Below, piece by piece: positions 1 through 10,225 of a stretch of DNA of 64,000 bases; position 1 is the first letter of the stretch, and each line of letters begins with the position of its first letter. Position numbers and translations under genes: made by a program. The stretch is from Apodemus sylvaticus (taxonomy: Eukaryota; Chordata; Mammalia; Rodentia; Muridae). Under the pieces are notes generated by a model, which was not told where the DNA came from, did no database searches, and saw only the letters and a list, made by a program, of their open reading frames with translations. The stretch is taken from positions 133,903,707-133,967,706 of the forward strand of contig NC_067495.1 in assembly GCF_947179515.1 (NCBI RefSeq). Reading direction: 5' to 3'.

Positions 1-98
1 CACACATACATAGTGGGATTTCAGTGTTCAAGGGTCTAGGAGACCATGCTTAAATGGATGCTTTTAAGAAAGACTTTGTGATCATGCATGGTACACTT

Positions 99-204
99 AG
101 GATGCAGAGTCAGATCTCTGTGAGTTTATGGCCAGCTTGGTTGATATAGTGAGTTCTAGGCCAGCCAGGGTTACATAGAAAGACACTGTCTAAAATAAGA
201 GACA
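99..204 (+). mobile_element. B1 SINE fragment
   Basis: The right half of a B1 (7SL-derived) SINE is visible: the segments 'gttctaggccagccaggg', 'ttacatagaaag' and 'acactgtct' match the B1 order on the plus strand. The 5' portion is missing or diverged. It runs directly into a purine microsatellite that probably grew from its A-rich tail. Confidence 0.75.
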
Positions 205-298
205 GAGAGAGGGGGGGGAGGGAGGGAGGGAGGGAGGGAGGAATGAAGGAAGGAAGGAAGGAAGGAAGGAAGAAAAAAAGAAAGAAAGAAAAAGAAAT
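200..298 (+). repeat. (GGGA)n/(GGAA)n/(GAAA)n compound microsatellite
   Basis: This is an all-purine tract of GA, GGGA, GGAA and GAAA units in succession. It follows the B1 fragment, consistent with expansion from a SINE tail. Confidence 0.95.
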
Positions 299-302
299 TT
301 CC

Positions 303-478
303 GGGGCAGGGGGCTGGATAGGAGTACTAAGTACTTCTGTAGAGGACTTGGATTTTTAATTCCCAGCACTCACATGGTGGCTCACAACCCTGGCTCTCAG
401 ATCCTTTTCTGGCATCTTTGGGAACCAAGTACACAAGTGGTGCATGGGCATGCATGTTCATTCCTAGTATAAAATGTG
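303..478 (+). mobile_element. B2 SINE (diverged)
   Basis: The B2 hallmarks occur in order: 'gggctgga', a degenerate A/B-box region, 'tcccagcactcacatggtgg', 'ctcacaaccctggctctcagatcc', 'tctggcatctttgg', then an AT-rich tail. B2 is a tRNA-derived Pol III SINE. The copy is well diverged and presumably inactive. Confidence 0.85.
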
Positions 479-530
479 TTTTTTCCCTATTTTATTGAAA
501 AGAGAAGTAAAAGCACTTTATGATAAAATT

Positions 531-1428
531 AAAGATTTACATGGAAAATATTTCATAAAAAATAGAAGAGATACATAGAAAAACATGTTAAAATTGACAA
601 TTTTCAATGAAAATTAAAGAGTAAAGTGGTAGACATGTAAAATATTGCTAAATTAATTGAAATATGAAATAGAAACATTTTATGGTGAAATTGAAGATTT
701 ACGTGGAAAATATTTCTGATAAAATTGCAGAAAAATTTCACCTCCCCTCCCCCTCTTCTTCTTCTTCTTCTAAAAAAATTGTAGAAAATGTAGGAAAACA
801 TGTTAAAATTGAAGATTATCATGGAAAATTTTATATAGATATAATAATGGTAGGCAATAAAAGTATTCCTAAGTTGATTGAAAGTAGAATTATAAAATTT
901 TTCTGATAAACTTGAAGATTCACATGGAAAATATTTCTGATAAAATTGAAGAAATATATAGAAAAACATGTTAAAATTAAAGATTATCATGGAAATTATA
1001 CACATAAAAAGATAGGCATAAAGATAATTCTAAGCTCATTGAAGGTAGAATTATAAACATTTTCTGATAAAGTTGAAGATTTACATGGAAAATATTTCGG
1101 TAAAAATTCAAGAAATATATAGACAAACACATTAAAATTGTCTATCTCATGGAAAATTTTACATATAAAATGGTACATATAAAAACTCTTTCTAAATTAA
1201 TTGAAGGTGGAATTAGAAACATTTGTGATAAAATCAAAAATTTACATTGAAAACATTTCTGGTAAAATAGAGGAAATACATAGAAAGACAAATTAAAATT
1301 GATGATAATCATGAAAAATAATGCAGATAAAATAGTAGACATAAGAAACATTACTAAATTAATTAAAAGGAGAATTACAAACATTTTCTGATTAAATTGA
1401 GGATTTACATGAGAAATATTTCTGCTAG
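531..1428. repeat. AT-rich tandem array, about 161-bp unit, six copies
   Basis: The core 'aagatttacatggaaaatat' (with variants) starts at about 532, 694, 915, 1076, 1237 and 1400. Steps are 162, 221, 161, 161 and 163 bases. The long step contains an extra pyrimidine insert (about 740-771). Each unit carries a second related core, 'aagattatcatggaaaat', about 60 bases after the first, followed by 'gaaagtagaattataaaca' and 'ttctgataaa'. This is satellite-like tandem DNA rather than a SINE, LINE or LTR I recognise. I cannot name the family. Short ORFs inside it have no coding character. Confidence 0.85.
740..771 (+). repeat. (CTCCCC)/(TTC)n insert in the satellite array
   Basis: This pyrimidine tract (cctcccctccccc then five or six TTC units) interrupts the second array unit. 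It is flanked by near copies 'aaattgcagaaaa' and 'aaattgtagaaaa', so it looks like a local expansion or duplication that lengthened this unit by about 60 bases. Confidence 0.8.
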
Positions 1429-1800
1429 TCTCTGTCTTCTCATTGAGGGGTTGAGTCCATTGTTGTTAAGAGATTAAGGAATAGTGATCGTTTCTTCCTG
1501 TTATTTTTGATGTTAATTTTATGTTTGTGTGGATATCTTCTTTTGGGTTTGATGAAAGAAGATTGCTTTCTTGCTTTCTCTAGGATGTAGTTTCTGTCCT
1601 TGTGTTGGCATTTTCATCTATAATCCTTTGTAGGGCTGGATTTGTGGATAGATATTGTGTAAATTTGTTTTTATCATGGAATATCTTGGTTTCTCCATCT
1701 ATGATGATTGAGAGTTTTGCTGGGTATAGTAGCCTGGGCTGGCATTTCTGTTCTCTTAGAGTCTGTATGATCAAATGTTTTATAAGCATGCCCACTGACC
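1429..1800 (-). mobile_element. LINE-1 fragment: ORF1 3' end and inter-ORF region, antisense
   Basis: On the minus strand, about 1774 to 1585 encodes residues matching the conserved C-terminal domain of mouse L1 ORF1p, including 'QTLREQKCQPRLLYPAKL' and 'FTQYLSTNPALQRII'. ORF1p is the RNA-binding chaperone of the L1 ribonucleoprotein. Only about the last 60 residues remain and the reading frame has no proper start, so this is a dead fragment. The sequence to 1429 would be the downstream inter-ORF part of the same element. It directly abuts the tandem array. Confidence 0.85.
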
Positions 1801-1852
1801 ACATTTAAGAGCTTGTGAGTAACAAAGATGAAACAAGTCTTAGCATTTTGTA

Positions 1853-1942
1853 TTTGTTGAGACAGGGTTCCACTGTGTAGCCTTGTCTCTTATCTCCTGA
1901 GTGCTGGGGTTAAGGGCATATGCTACCACCACTGGGTTTAGC
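1853..1942 (-). mobile_element. B1 SINE fragment, antisense
   Basis: The segment 'gttgagacagggttccactgtg' followed by 'tgagtgctggggttaagg' and 'ctaccaccactggg' matches the reverse complement of B1 with an internal deletion. It is an old, incomplete copy. Confidence 0.75.
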
Positions 1943-2102
1943 ACCTTCTCTTCTTGCCCTTTAGATTCTACTTGCCTCTTCCTTGGTGCCATTCTTGACC
2001 ATTTCTCTTCTGAAGAGAGGCATTAGCCAGCAAAGGGCCTTTGAGCACTTCCTATTCTGTGGCTAACAAGCAGCTGCTTAAACTCTTTCTATGGGGACCC
2101 AA

Positions 2103-2103
<1 letters not shown>

Positions 2104-2162
<59 letters not shown>

Positions 2163-2345
2163 CCTCCCCCTTCCCTCTCCCCCCTCTCCCTCTTCCAATC
2201 CCTCTCCCACTACCTCTCCCTTCCTCCTCACCCCCATCTCTCCCTCTCCCTCACTCCCTCTCCCTTTCTGCCCCTTTCTTTCCCTGTCTCTCCCTCTCTC
2301 TATCTCCCTGTCTCTGTCTCTCACTGTCTCTGTCTCTCTCTCTGG
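2104..2345 (+). repeat. (CT)n and CCCTCT-rich pyrimidine tract
   Basis: A pure (CT)n run covers about 2104-2158. About 180 bases of interrupted TCTCCC/TCTG pyrimidine DNA and a G9 run at 2343-2352 follow. Long Ser-Leu or Arg-Glu reading frames here are repeat artefacts. Mirror symmetry would allow triplex (H-DNA) formation. Confidence 0.95.
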
Positions 2346-2429
2346 GGGGGGGGTCATGTCTTGCAGGACTTTGGCCATTTGGACTCCCTGTCTCCTTCTG
2401 TTCCTCCTTCCCTTCTTTTCCTCCTTCCT

Positions 2430-2640
2430 TCCCATGTTTTGATGCTGAGGATTGATTCCAGAGCCTGCACATGCTACACAGCTGCTCAGCTGTGTCTCCA
2501 GTCTCTTTATTTTCATGTTAGACGGGGCCTCCCTGAGTCTTCCAGGCTGTCTTACACCTACTCTGTAGCCTATCCAACTCTTTAAATTTGTGATCTTTTT
2601 GTCTAAGTCTCCTACGTAGTGAGATTACAAGGCTGCACCA
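2430..2640 (-). mobile_element. Possible diverged B4/ID-B1 SINE, antisense
   Basis: The segment 'gatgctgaggattgattccagagcctgcacatgct' resembles the reverse complement of the ID-derived half of B4. The following 'gacggggcctccctgagtc' and 'gtgagattacaaggctgcaccacc' resembles an antisense B1 half. The match is weak. Confidence 0.45.
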
Positions 2641-3000
2641 CCAAGCCTATTTTGTTTCTTAATATACAACCCCAGTTGGCCTTAACATTACAATGACCTA
2701 TGGGTGTAGCTCTGCTCTTAGGAATGACTAAATATGTCTCCTTCCACAAACTAGCCTTTCTAATATCCCAAATAAAACACCTTCCACATCCTCCCACCCC
2801 TCCCTTTGGTCTCAGGCTTTGCCATATATGGCAGGGTTAATTTTCTCATTACCATCTTAACTCTTGGCCCCAAGATCCTCTTAAATTTGTCAACAACCTC
2901 CGGAAAGTGTTGTGTCTAGTCTCTAAATCTAAATCTAGTTTGAAGGCAAACAACTTGTTGAACTCTTGCTTAGGATTAAAAAATATTGTCTTCACGATAA
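2641..3000. other. Unassigned non-repetitive DNA
   Basis: I see no recognisable repeat or gene signal in this stretch. It ends where a short open frame begins. Confidence 0.5.
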
Positions 3001-3198
3001 ACAGTTCCAAGACTTTATCTTCCTAGTTCTTTCTACAAAACTATGCTGTCCAATACGACACAATCGAGATTGGAAGAGATTTTAGAATGGTGGACTAGAG
3101 CCAACAAGATGAAATATAACAGAGACTTGGCCTCTGCAAAAGCAGCTTGCATTACACGAGCGGCTGCCATTACCACGGCTGTGGCTGACTCATACTGA
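3001..3198 (+). pseudogene. Short unexplained open frame, possible pseudogene or exon relic
   Basis: A 65-codon open frame runs from after a stop at 2998 to TGA at 3196, with the first ATG at 3043 (51 residues). The central part has unusually protein-like composition for noncoding DNA: acidic/aromatic 'RLEEILEWWTRANK', then an Ala-rich 'AAAITTAVADSY' end. I do not recognise the protein. No strong Kozak context, poly(A) tail or splice signals are evident. Upstream frames contain stops, so a frameshifted pseudogene fragment and chance are both possible. Confidence 0.25.
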
Positions 3199-3367
3199 AC
3201 TTGTGGTTGACTAGAGCCCCCTAATCAGTCTCCATGCTGCCAAATCGAGTCTTTCTCAGGCTCTGCTCTAAGGCTGCTAGACATGAAAACCATCTTGTTG
3301 GTTTCAACTTGTTCTTTGTGCCATTCTGGATCTTTTAAAAATTTTATTTTTAAAAATCTTAAATTAT

Positions 3368-3534
3368 GCCGGGCGGTGGTGGTGCACGCCTTTAATCCCA
3401 GCACTCTGGAAGGCAGAGGCAGGTGGATTTCAAAGTTCGAAGCCAGCCTGAGTTCCAGGACAGCCAGGGCTACACAGAGAAACCCTGTCTTGAAAAAAAC
3501 CAAATCCAAAAAACAAACAAACAAAAAAACTTAA
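3368..3534 (+). mobile_element. B1 SINE
   Basis: This is a near-complete B1 starting 'gccgggcggtggtggtgcac' with 'tttaatcccagcactc', 'gaggcaggtgga', 'gacagccagggctacacaga' and an A-rich tail. About 30 bases are deleted in the middle (the 'cctggtctacagagtga' block is missing). Flanking 'cttaaattat' and 'cttaagttac' are probable diverged target-site duplications. Confidence 0.95.
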
Positions 3535-3539
3535 GTTAC

Positions 3540-3985
3540 AACAATATAAAGTTCAAAAATCTCGAGTCTTTGGTTTCAAATACATACATACATATACATA
3601 TGTGTATATGTATATATATATGCACACAAAAGTCTGTATACATCACTCAAATCAAGAACCATCACAACACCACATCTGGAAGGCTCTCTTTTGCTTCTCT
3701 ATAGTCAGAAACTCTGACCCCAAGGTGACCACTATCCTAATTTCTAACTTTCTCTGGTAAGCATATTAATAAATAGTGAATAAACCTAATATTTATTTAT
3801 CTATTCTGATGGAAAATTTGGTTGCTTCCAATTTGAGATTAATATGGACATTATAATGAACATTCTTGTACATGACTTTTAGAGATATTTATTAAGTACA
3901 AAGCTAAAAGGATACTTTTTGGTTCATAGAGAATATGTTGTGTCTTACTTTAACATATATTGTCAAACCTTTTCAAGAGTTTTTG
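3540..3985 (-). mobile_element. Ancient LINE-1 3'-region fragment, antisense
   Basis: The order of weakly conserved phrases ('caagaaccatcacaac', 'ccaaggtgaccactatcct', 'tggttgcttccaatttg', 'gaacattcttgtacatgact', 'tgtcaaaccttttc') follows the reverse complement of old mammalian L1M 3' regions. It is interrupted by a (CATA/TATG)n microsatellite at about 3578-3624. Confidence 0.6.
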
Positions 3986-3989
3986 CCAT

Positions 3990-4175
3990 GGAGTTGGGGA
4001 TACAGCTGATTGGGTAGAGAATGTTCCTAGCACCCACAAAGCCCCATGTTCCCATTTACTTAGGAGAAAGAGATTAGAAACTCACAAATTTAAGGTTACC
4101 CTCTGCTACATACTGAGTTCTAGGTCAGCCTGAGCTACATAAGATCCAATCTCAAACACAAAACAAAAAAGTTAT
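3990..4175 (+). mobile_element. B4-type SINE (ID-B1 fusion)
   Basis: An ID-like start ('gttggggatacagctgattgggtagag', 'gttcctagcacc') is followed by a B1-like right part ('actgagttctaggtcagcctgagctacata'), with a short A-rich tail. This is the arrangement of rodent B4 elements. Confidence 0.7.
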
Positions 4176-4331
4176 TGTGGCTACTTAAACTCTGTGGTAG
4201 TTACTTCTTATGCATCTTGGTTAAGATACGGTGCCCATTTCTTCAATTAAACGCTGATCTTGTCAATTCTATGAAAGTATTTTCAAGCTGTGGTAAATGT
4301 TCACAGTCGGTTTCCTTTAAGCGAGAGGAAT

Positions 4332-4546
4332 TATCCTAGACTTGTGGATCACAACTCCTTTGGGGTTGAACAACCCTTTCACAGGGGCCACATATCAGAT
4401 ATCCTGCACATCAGATATTTACATTACAATTCACAACAGTAGCAAAATTACAGTTGTGAAATAGCAACATAAATAATTTTATGGTTGGAGGTCACCACAA
4501 CATGAGGAGCTATATTAAAGGGTCACAGCATATTGAAAACTTCCCT
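4332..4546 (+). mobile_element. URR1-type nonautonomous hAT-Charlie DNA transposon
   Basis: The segments 'cctttggggttgaacaaccc', 'tttcacaggggccacatatc', 'gtagcaaaattacagttgtg', 'aataattttatggttggagg' and 'tcaccacaacatgaggagct' in order identify the rodent URR1 family. The left inverted repeat is eroded. A second copy lies in the opposite orientation near 45 kb. Confidence 0.85.
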
Positions 4547-4669
4547 AGAGAATCTGGGGTCAGCTTGTTTTAAGCTGGGAAAGGATTCAGGTACAAGGCT
4601 GAAGGAATGAAACTCTGCTTATGCATAGAAGATTCAGTTCCAGGCTGGTCTTCACATAGGTTGTCCTCA

Positions 4670-4826
4670 CAGATAGGGCAATTGATTCATACTCTCTCCG
4701 CTAACAGAAAGGCTAATTTCATCTGGAAACACCTTCGTGGTCATAGCTAGAAGCGATGTTTAATATGGACACCCTGTGTCCCAATCAAGTTAAGACATAT
4801 ATTTAATACGAACCACAGCAAGATTT
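4670..4826. mobile_element. Rodent LTR-like repeat fragment
   Basis: The segments 'ggctaatttcatctggaaac', 'tgtttaatatggacaccctg' and 'cccaatcaagttaagacata' recur in rodent genomes as part of a medium-reiteration, LTR-like repeat. I cannot assign the family, and the ends are not clear. Confidence 0.4.
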
Positions 4827-4829
4827 TTG

Positions 4830-5110
4830 GAGTTAGAATTAAGTGAAATATCTAATGGAACCAATCACAGTGTATAGTAGCAGAGGAATAGATAAGGAGA
4901 ATGTAGTATATGTACTGAAAATGGACTTTTTTCCCCCGGCTATAATAAAAAGCTTTTATCATTTGTAGGAAAATAGATACAATTGGACATCATTATAGCA
5001 AGTGAATCAGGCCCATCTCAGAAAAGCAAATATTGCATGCTTTCTCTCATTTGTAGATACTAGATTTTATATGGTTTCATAAAATTGTGTATGTATATAT
5101 GGCTTAAAAA
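4830..5110 (+). mobile_element. Old LINE-1 3'-UTR fragment
   Basis: The segments 'ggacatcattatagcaagtg', 'aatcaggcccatctcagaaa' and 'ttgcatgctttctctcattt' follow the order of an L1 3' region in sense orientation. They are strongly diverged. Confidence 0.5.
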
Positions 5111-6165
5111 TAGACAAAAAAAAGCTGCCTAGGGCATAAAGGAGACTGACAGAAGGCAGAAGTGGTAGGAACAGGGAGAGTAGTAAATGTGTTCAGACAA
5201 AGCAACCCCAAAACGAATGAAGTCAAGGGTCTCAAGATGAAATGATTCTGCATCGTCATGGGTGGTCTCCACAAGTAACAATAAATATCCTTGCTGCAGA
5301 CACAAAGAGAAAAGAAAGCCGCATGAAGATGGAGACAGAGACTGGAGTTATGTAGCCACACGCTGAGGAACTTCTAGAAGGAGCAGAAGCTAGAGGAGGT
5401 AAGGAAGGACTGTTCCCTAAAAGGGTTCACTCTGTTAAAGCACTGTCCCCAAGAAACAGAAGGATACATGTTTGCTGTTTCAAGCCACCCAGTTTGTCAT
5501 AGCAAGGATTCCCACCTCTCATTCCCCCTGTATGTTTCTGGCAGTCCATGTCCAGCTGAACATGCCCGAACAGCAGGTCTTTGTATTTTTTTGCACTTCT
5601 AGCTTTTAAACTGTGTGCCATCCCCCCAACCCTCCCATTTTTTACCATTGAAACAAGTGACTATGTTATTTCATGCCCCTAAAGCTTTGGCATTTTTTCA
5701 AGACTGACTTTGAACTGCTGTTCCTGCTCTATGGCTCTAGTTTCTCAAGCAGAACCAAGCTCTCACTCCCTGCAGGGCTCACTAGCTAACTGACCTTAGG
5801 CAAGCTGTTCAGCCTCAATGGCCTTTATGTGTGTTCCCGGGTTCAGAATACTTCCCAGTGGTGGTTAGTGCGAACATTCCAGATAATGGGCCCTTGGCAG
5901 GGTGCAGTAAATGCCAGCTTTTGAAATGTACTCAACTTTTTTTATTATGTGAGGTGTGTTGAACACGTACACACAAAAGCTCCTGCCTTCCCTCATTCAG
6001 AGTCTTCATGTTTGAAAGTGATTGTAGTCCCTGGAAGCGCAGCAATAGCTCCCCTTGCTCTGCCCCTCACACTGCAGTGCAGCCTTTCTAGCTTCTCCCA
6101 GGTGTTCCCTATGCAGCAGCTTCCCAGCCTGCATCCTTGCTCTCTCAGTGTTAATTAAACACTTG
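5111..6165. other. Unassigned non-repetitive DNA
   Basis: No gene, RNA or recognisable interspersed repeat is seen. The short frames here lack coding character. Confidence 0.5.
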
Positions 6166-6456
6166 TAGGTACCTGCTTGAATCACTCCCTCAGTTCATTC
6201 AGATCTTTGCTAAAAGTACTATGTTATTCAAGAGGGGTTTCCTTACCACACTGAGCAGCACAGCCTCGCCAGCCCTGGGGTGCCTTGCTCTGCTTTATTG
6301 TTATATACAAATCTTGTCACCATCAGGCACATGTCTGTGTATTCTGTCTCCTCCATTAGAATTCAAGTCTCATGAGAGTCTTTCATGAACTGCTGTATCC
6401 CTGCTGCCCAGAACAGAACATGCTCTCTAAATGTTTTCTAAGTGTATGATTGAAGG
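6166..6456 (+). mobile_element. L2 LINE 3' end (ancient)
   Basis: The L2 3'-terminal order is visible: 'ctcagttcattcagatcttt', then 'aagaggggtttccttaccac', 'tctgtctcctccattagaat', 'tgctgtatccctgctgccca' and 'gaacagaacatgctctctaa'. L2 stopped moving before the mammalian radiation, so this is old fixed sequence. Confidence 0.75.
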
Positions 6457-6737
6457 GAATGTGTGAACAGTCTAGCTGGGTAGTCACAATATAGTCTCAT
6501 AGTACCGAGATGAGTTTGTACAGCGTGTACTAGGGAATCTTAGTCTGTGTAGGGGCGGGTGAGGGATGAGATGGAGGTAAGAATTATTAATGAAAACTTC
6601 TTGGAGAAAGTAACAGCTAAATTGAATTCTTAAAAATGAGTAGGAGCTACCAGGCTCAGAGGTTATAAAAGGAAGCCTGCCTTGATGACCCTACTGTAAT
6701 TCTATAATAAAACTGTCTAACAGGGGGAGGGAGAAGC

Positions 6738-6928
6738 CAAGGGGCTAGAGAGATGGCTTTCTGGTTAAGAAAATACATTGCTTTTGCAGATGATCACAGT
6801 TTTGGTTCTCAGGACCCATGGCAGGTAACTTACAATTACTTCAAGGGGGAAATCTGGCTCCAACATTCACATATACATAGCCACATGCACGTATAAATAA
6901 TTGAAAGCAGAATAAATCTTTAAGTTGA
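6738..6928 (+). mobile_element. B2/B3 SINE
   Basis: It starts 'ggggctagagagatggcttt' (tRNA-derived A-box region), has 'ttctcaggacccatggcagg' and ends in 'gcagaataaatctttaagttg'. The orientation is plus. Confidence 0.85.
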
Positions 6929-7270
6929 AAAAAGGGAGGAAGAAAAGGCAAGCAAATGAGAAAGAAAAGATGAGAGAAAGAAGTGGGAGAGATAAGGAGG
7001 AAAGGAAACAAAGTACATTAGGGTGTTTCATTTCGCTGAAAGAGTGTTGCAAAGAACTTAGACAAGAGAATTAATACATTAGAAACAGTGTGGTGTGACA
7101 GAATGGAAGGAAAGGTGGAGAAACAAAGGTAAGAGGAGAAGGGAGAGAAGAGAGAGAGGAAGGATGGGGAAAAGAATAAAGAAATGGGAAGGAAGGAATG
7201 ATATAGAAGGTGGGAGAGAAAGAAAAGAGTAACTTGTGAGAGGAAGGACTAGAAGCAGACAGGAGCCCAA
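6929..7270 (+). repeat. Purine-rich low-complexity tract
   Basis: About 340 bases are dominated by A and G (gaaag, gggaga, ggaagg) without a strict period. The complementary strand yields Leu/Ser/Pro-rich frames that should not be read as proteins. Confidence 0.8.
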
Positions 7271-8099
7271 AGAGCTAACTCATGATGCAGCAGGAGTGAT
7301 GGTGGAAACCAAACAGTTAGATAACAGTGGTGGGAGGGCTGCTTTCAGGCCACAGTGAGAATGCTCCAGGAAGAGCCACTCCCTCTGTGCAGAAGGCAGA
7401 AGCTGGGGGTGGGGGAAAACACTAACCAGAGAACACTGAGGATCTGGTTTGTTCATCAGGTAGATGGGGTGGGGGTAGCAGACCCAATGGAGGAAGAGAG
7501 ATTGAGATGGGCTCTGAGGAAGCAGCAATGCATGAGGCTAGTGAGCAGGAGACAAACAGGGCACAATAGCCAACAGGCTCCTGGCCATCGAGGACTTTAA
7601 AGCCACAGAGAAAGGATATCAGAAGTCATGAAGAACATGAAGTAGAGAGGCTATTCAGGGCAATGTTACAGATTCAAGATCAGCTTGTAACTCAACCATT
7701 TTATGTTCCCTGAGAAGAACCAACCTAAAATGTGACAAAGTCTAAAGGCAGGAAGACCAGCTAGAAACCTGCTGGGAATACTGAAGCAAGCGTTGTTGTA
7801 GTAGCCGAGATCTTCCTTATCCAAAGTTTAAGCCAATGCCAGAAGCACATTGAGGACTGGGAAGCTTGTGTAGCACACTGGATATCAGGCACTGACATAC
7901 ACTTGCTCAGGTAGAACCTGCATTTTTAACAAGACACTAGGTAAGAATAGCCATATAAAACTTGCAAAAGACCTGGTCAAGACTCTGGGGTAATGGAGGT
8001 GTGATATAGATACGGAGAGTTGATAGGATTTAGTTTGAGAACTATTGACCCCTGCCCTTTGCAATAAGGTCTCCTGTATCCCTGGATGGTGAAGTCACT
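7271..8099. other. Unassigned non-repetitive DNA
   Basis: No recognisable repeat or gene is seen. Base composition is ordinary. Confidence 0.5.
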
Positions 8100-8270
8100 C
8101 ACTACAGCCAAGGATGACTGTGGACTTCTCCTCTTCCCATCTCCATTCCATATTCCAAGCACTGGGATTACAGGATTGTTCCAGCATGCCCAGTTGATGA
8201 AGTGCTCAGGATTGGACCCAGAACTTCCTGCATGCTAGATAAGCACTCTGCATTCCCAAACCTATACTGA
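8100..8270 (-). mobile_element. B4-type SINE, antisense
   Basis: The segment 'tccaagcactgggattacag' (reverse B1 half) is followed by 'ctcaggattggacccagaac' and 'ttcctgcatgctagataagc' (reverse ID half). Confidence 0.65.
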
Positions 8271-8274
8271 TTGC

Positions 8275-8640
8275 ATTAGTCTTCATTCTATTGCTGTGAA
8301 GAGTCACCACGACCAAAGCAACTCTTATAAAGGAAAACATTTAGTTGGGGGTGCTTATGGTTTTAGAGGGCTAGTACATTATCATCATGGCAGGGCACAT
8401 ATTGGCAAGTGTGGTGCTGGAGCAACAGATAGGAGCTATATCTTGATCAATAAGCCAGGAGACAAAGAGAAAGACACTGGGTCTAGTGTGGGCTTTTGAG
8501 ATCTCAAATTCACACCAGTGACACATACCCTTCAACAAGGCCACACCTCCTAATCCTTTCTAATAGTCCACCAAGTTGGATCCAAGCATTCAAAGATATG
8601 ACTATATGAGGGTCTTTCTTTTTCAAACCACCACACTGAC
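8275..8640 (-). mobile_element. Rodent LTR-like repeat, antisense
   Basis: The left edge 'cattctattgctgtgaagag', then 'caactcttataaaggaaaac', 'acaaggccacacctcctaat' and right edge 'tttcaaaccaccacac' match a common rodent repeat. Its ends resemble MaLR-type LTRs read on the minus strand. I am confident that it is repetitive, less so of the family. A 14-bp palindrome (TTTGAGATCTCAAA) sits at 8495-8508. Confidence 0.6.
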
Positions 8641-8680
8641 CCCTTTAGAGTTACTTTATTTCTCCATCTGCTGACTTCCT

Positions 8681-8736
8681 TCCTTCCTTCCTTCCTTTAT
8701 TTATTTATTTATTTATTTATTTATTATTTATTTGCA
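8681..8736 (+). repeat. (TTCC)n(TTTA)n microsatellite
   Basis: Five TTCC units are followed by about eight TTTA units. Confidence 0.95.
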
Positions 8737-8919
8737 ACTAGGGCTCCAACTGAATTCATACCCTCCTGAGCTGGGTTTATACCACAACTGTGGAGTTGGC
8801 CTTCTCTTTGCATCTGAGGCCCTGTATAGACAGAAAGTGGATCCATTTTCAGGGTCCCCAGCAGAAGCCCCCTTAAGCAGCTTGAAAGTTAATAAAATGT
8901 AAAATAAAACAGTAAATGA

Positions 8920-8961
8920 TCATTCTCTCTCTCTCCCTCTCTCCCTCCCCCCCCCTCTCTC
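8920..8961 (+). repeat. (CTCTCC)/C-run low-complexity tract
   Basis: This is a pyrimidine-only run of CTCTCC with a C9 stretch. Confidence 0.9.
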
Positions 8962-10225
8962 CAAAATCAATTGAGATTCCGGCTGTTCAATAATTTTTTT
9001 AAGTTGCTTCAAAGACAACAGTTCACTTTCATTTGAAAGCAGGGGTGGAGAGTGAGGGACTTGAATTACCTCAAAAAGTTTTTAAGAGTGAAACATGAGC
9101 TCTTTTATCCTACTTGTAAAGCATACAAGGTGTCATTGCTTTACTGTGGAGACACGTCTTAAAACCAGATCATGGGTTTCCATAACATGTCTTCAAAATA
9201 TGGGAAATGCTGGGTGAGCTGATATAGAGAGCATCGTGACATACCAGAGGCACTAACCAGACGCACTAAAGAAGAATCTCAGCCTGTGAGTAATCACTCC
9301 CACATGCCTTTTTAGGAGGGAACTGACTTCACCCTTGAGTCAATGTGTTCATTCCTGTTGTATTTGAAATGACAGCTACTTCAGCTGCTGACCTCTTGTT
9401 TCTCACCCTTCTAACATTCTAAGAAAACCTGCCAATTAAGGAAAGAAAGTTCTTGTTATGAGACCACAACAGCCATGGTAGAAATGTGTGGGATTTCATA
9501 CTGAGCAATTTCAAACTGGAAACCGGACAGAGCACTGATTCAGCAGGTGTTTAGTGCATGCGGATCAAGGTGGAGAGGTTATGTTAACAGGCTGTTCTTT
9601 TCAATCAACAGAAACTAATTATGATGAATCTATGGAAAAAACAAACTCATAGGCAGGAAGTTAGGTTGCAAATAGAGTTCTCAGGGAATGCCAGTGAACT
9701 AGGTTTGGAAACTGTCCTGCACTGGGGATAAATTCAGGGGCCAGGGTCCCAGGAACAGATTGCTTGAGTCTTTCTGTTGCCACTGTGGGATGTTGGCTTG
9801 GACACTGGTTTTGAGTGCTATGGGGGCTGTCACTGCCTGTGACTGCTAAGTGATGGACCTTTAGGATAAATTCAGAACCATTCGTTGCTTCTTTCCAACA
9901 CTGGATCCTGATCCCAAGTCCTGAACAGAAGTCCTAGACTTGATGAGCTTCGGGCACACACCCTTGTCTGTCCTCTGCAGATGACAGTGAATATGCGATC
10001 AATTTGGGTTCCTCAGTGGGAGGGGCCCATGACTCTCACTCAGTGGGGATTCCCCAACATACTTTATTTTTGAGGCTATAATTGACATCATTTCTCCTTT
10101 CCTCCCCTCGCCTTGCCCTTCTCAACTCATGCTTCTTCATTAACTATTGAGGCACACACATGCTTCTCTGTAGTATAGCTCCATTCCAGGACAGTTACAC
10201 TTTCTGCCTGTGTCATCTTGTCCTG
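8962..10225. other. Unassigned repeat-poor DNA
   Basis: About 1.26 kb has no interspersed repeat that I can recognise, no long open frame and no obvious promoter. Nothing specific can be supported. Confidence 0.5.

Noticed and set aside
531..1428. CRISPR or phage-type repeat array, or a gene made of repeats
   Set aside because: There is no repeat-spacer alternation, frames are short and AT-biased, and the context is rodent interspersed repeats.
2041..2585. 150-164-codon Ser/Leu-rich and Arg/Glu-rich frames
   Set aside because: They are direct translations of the (CT)n tract and its complement.
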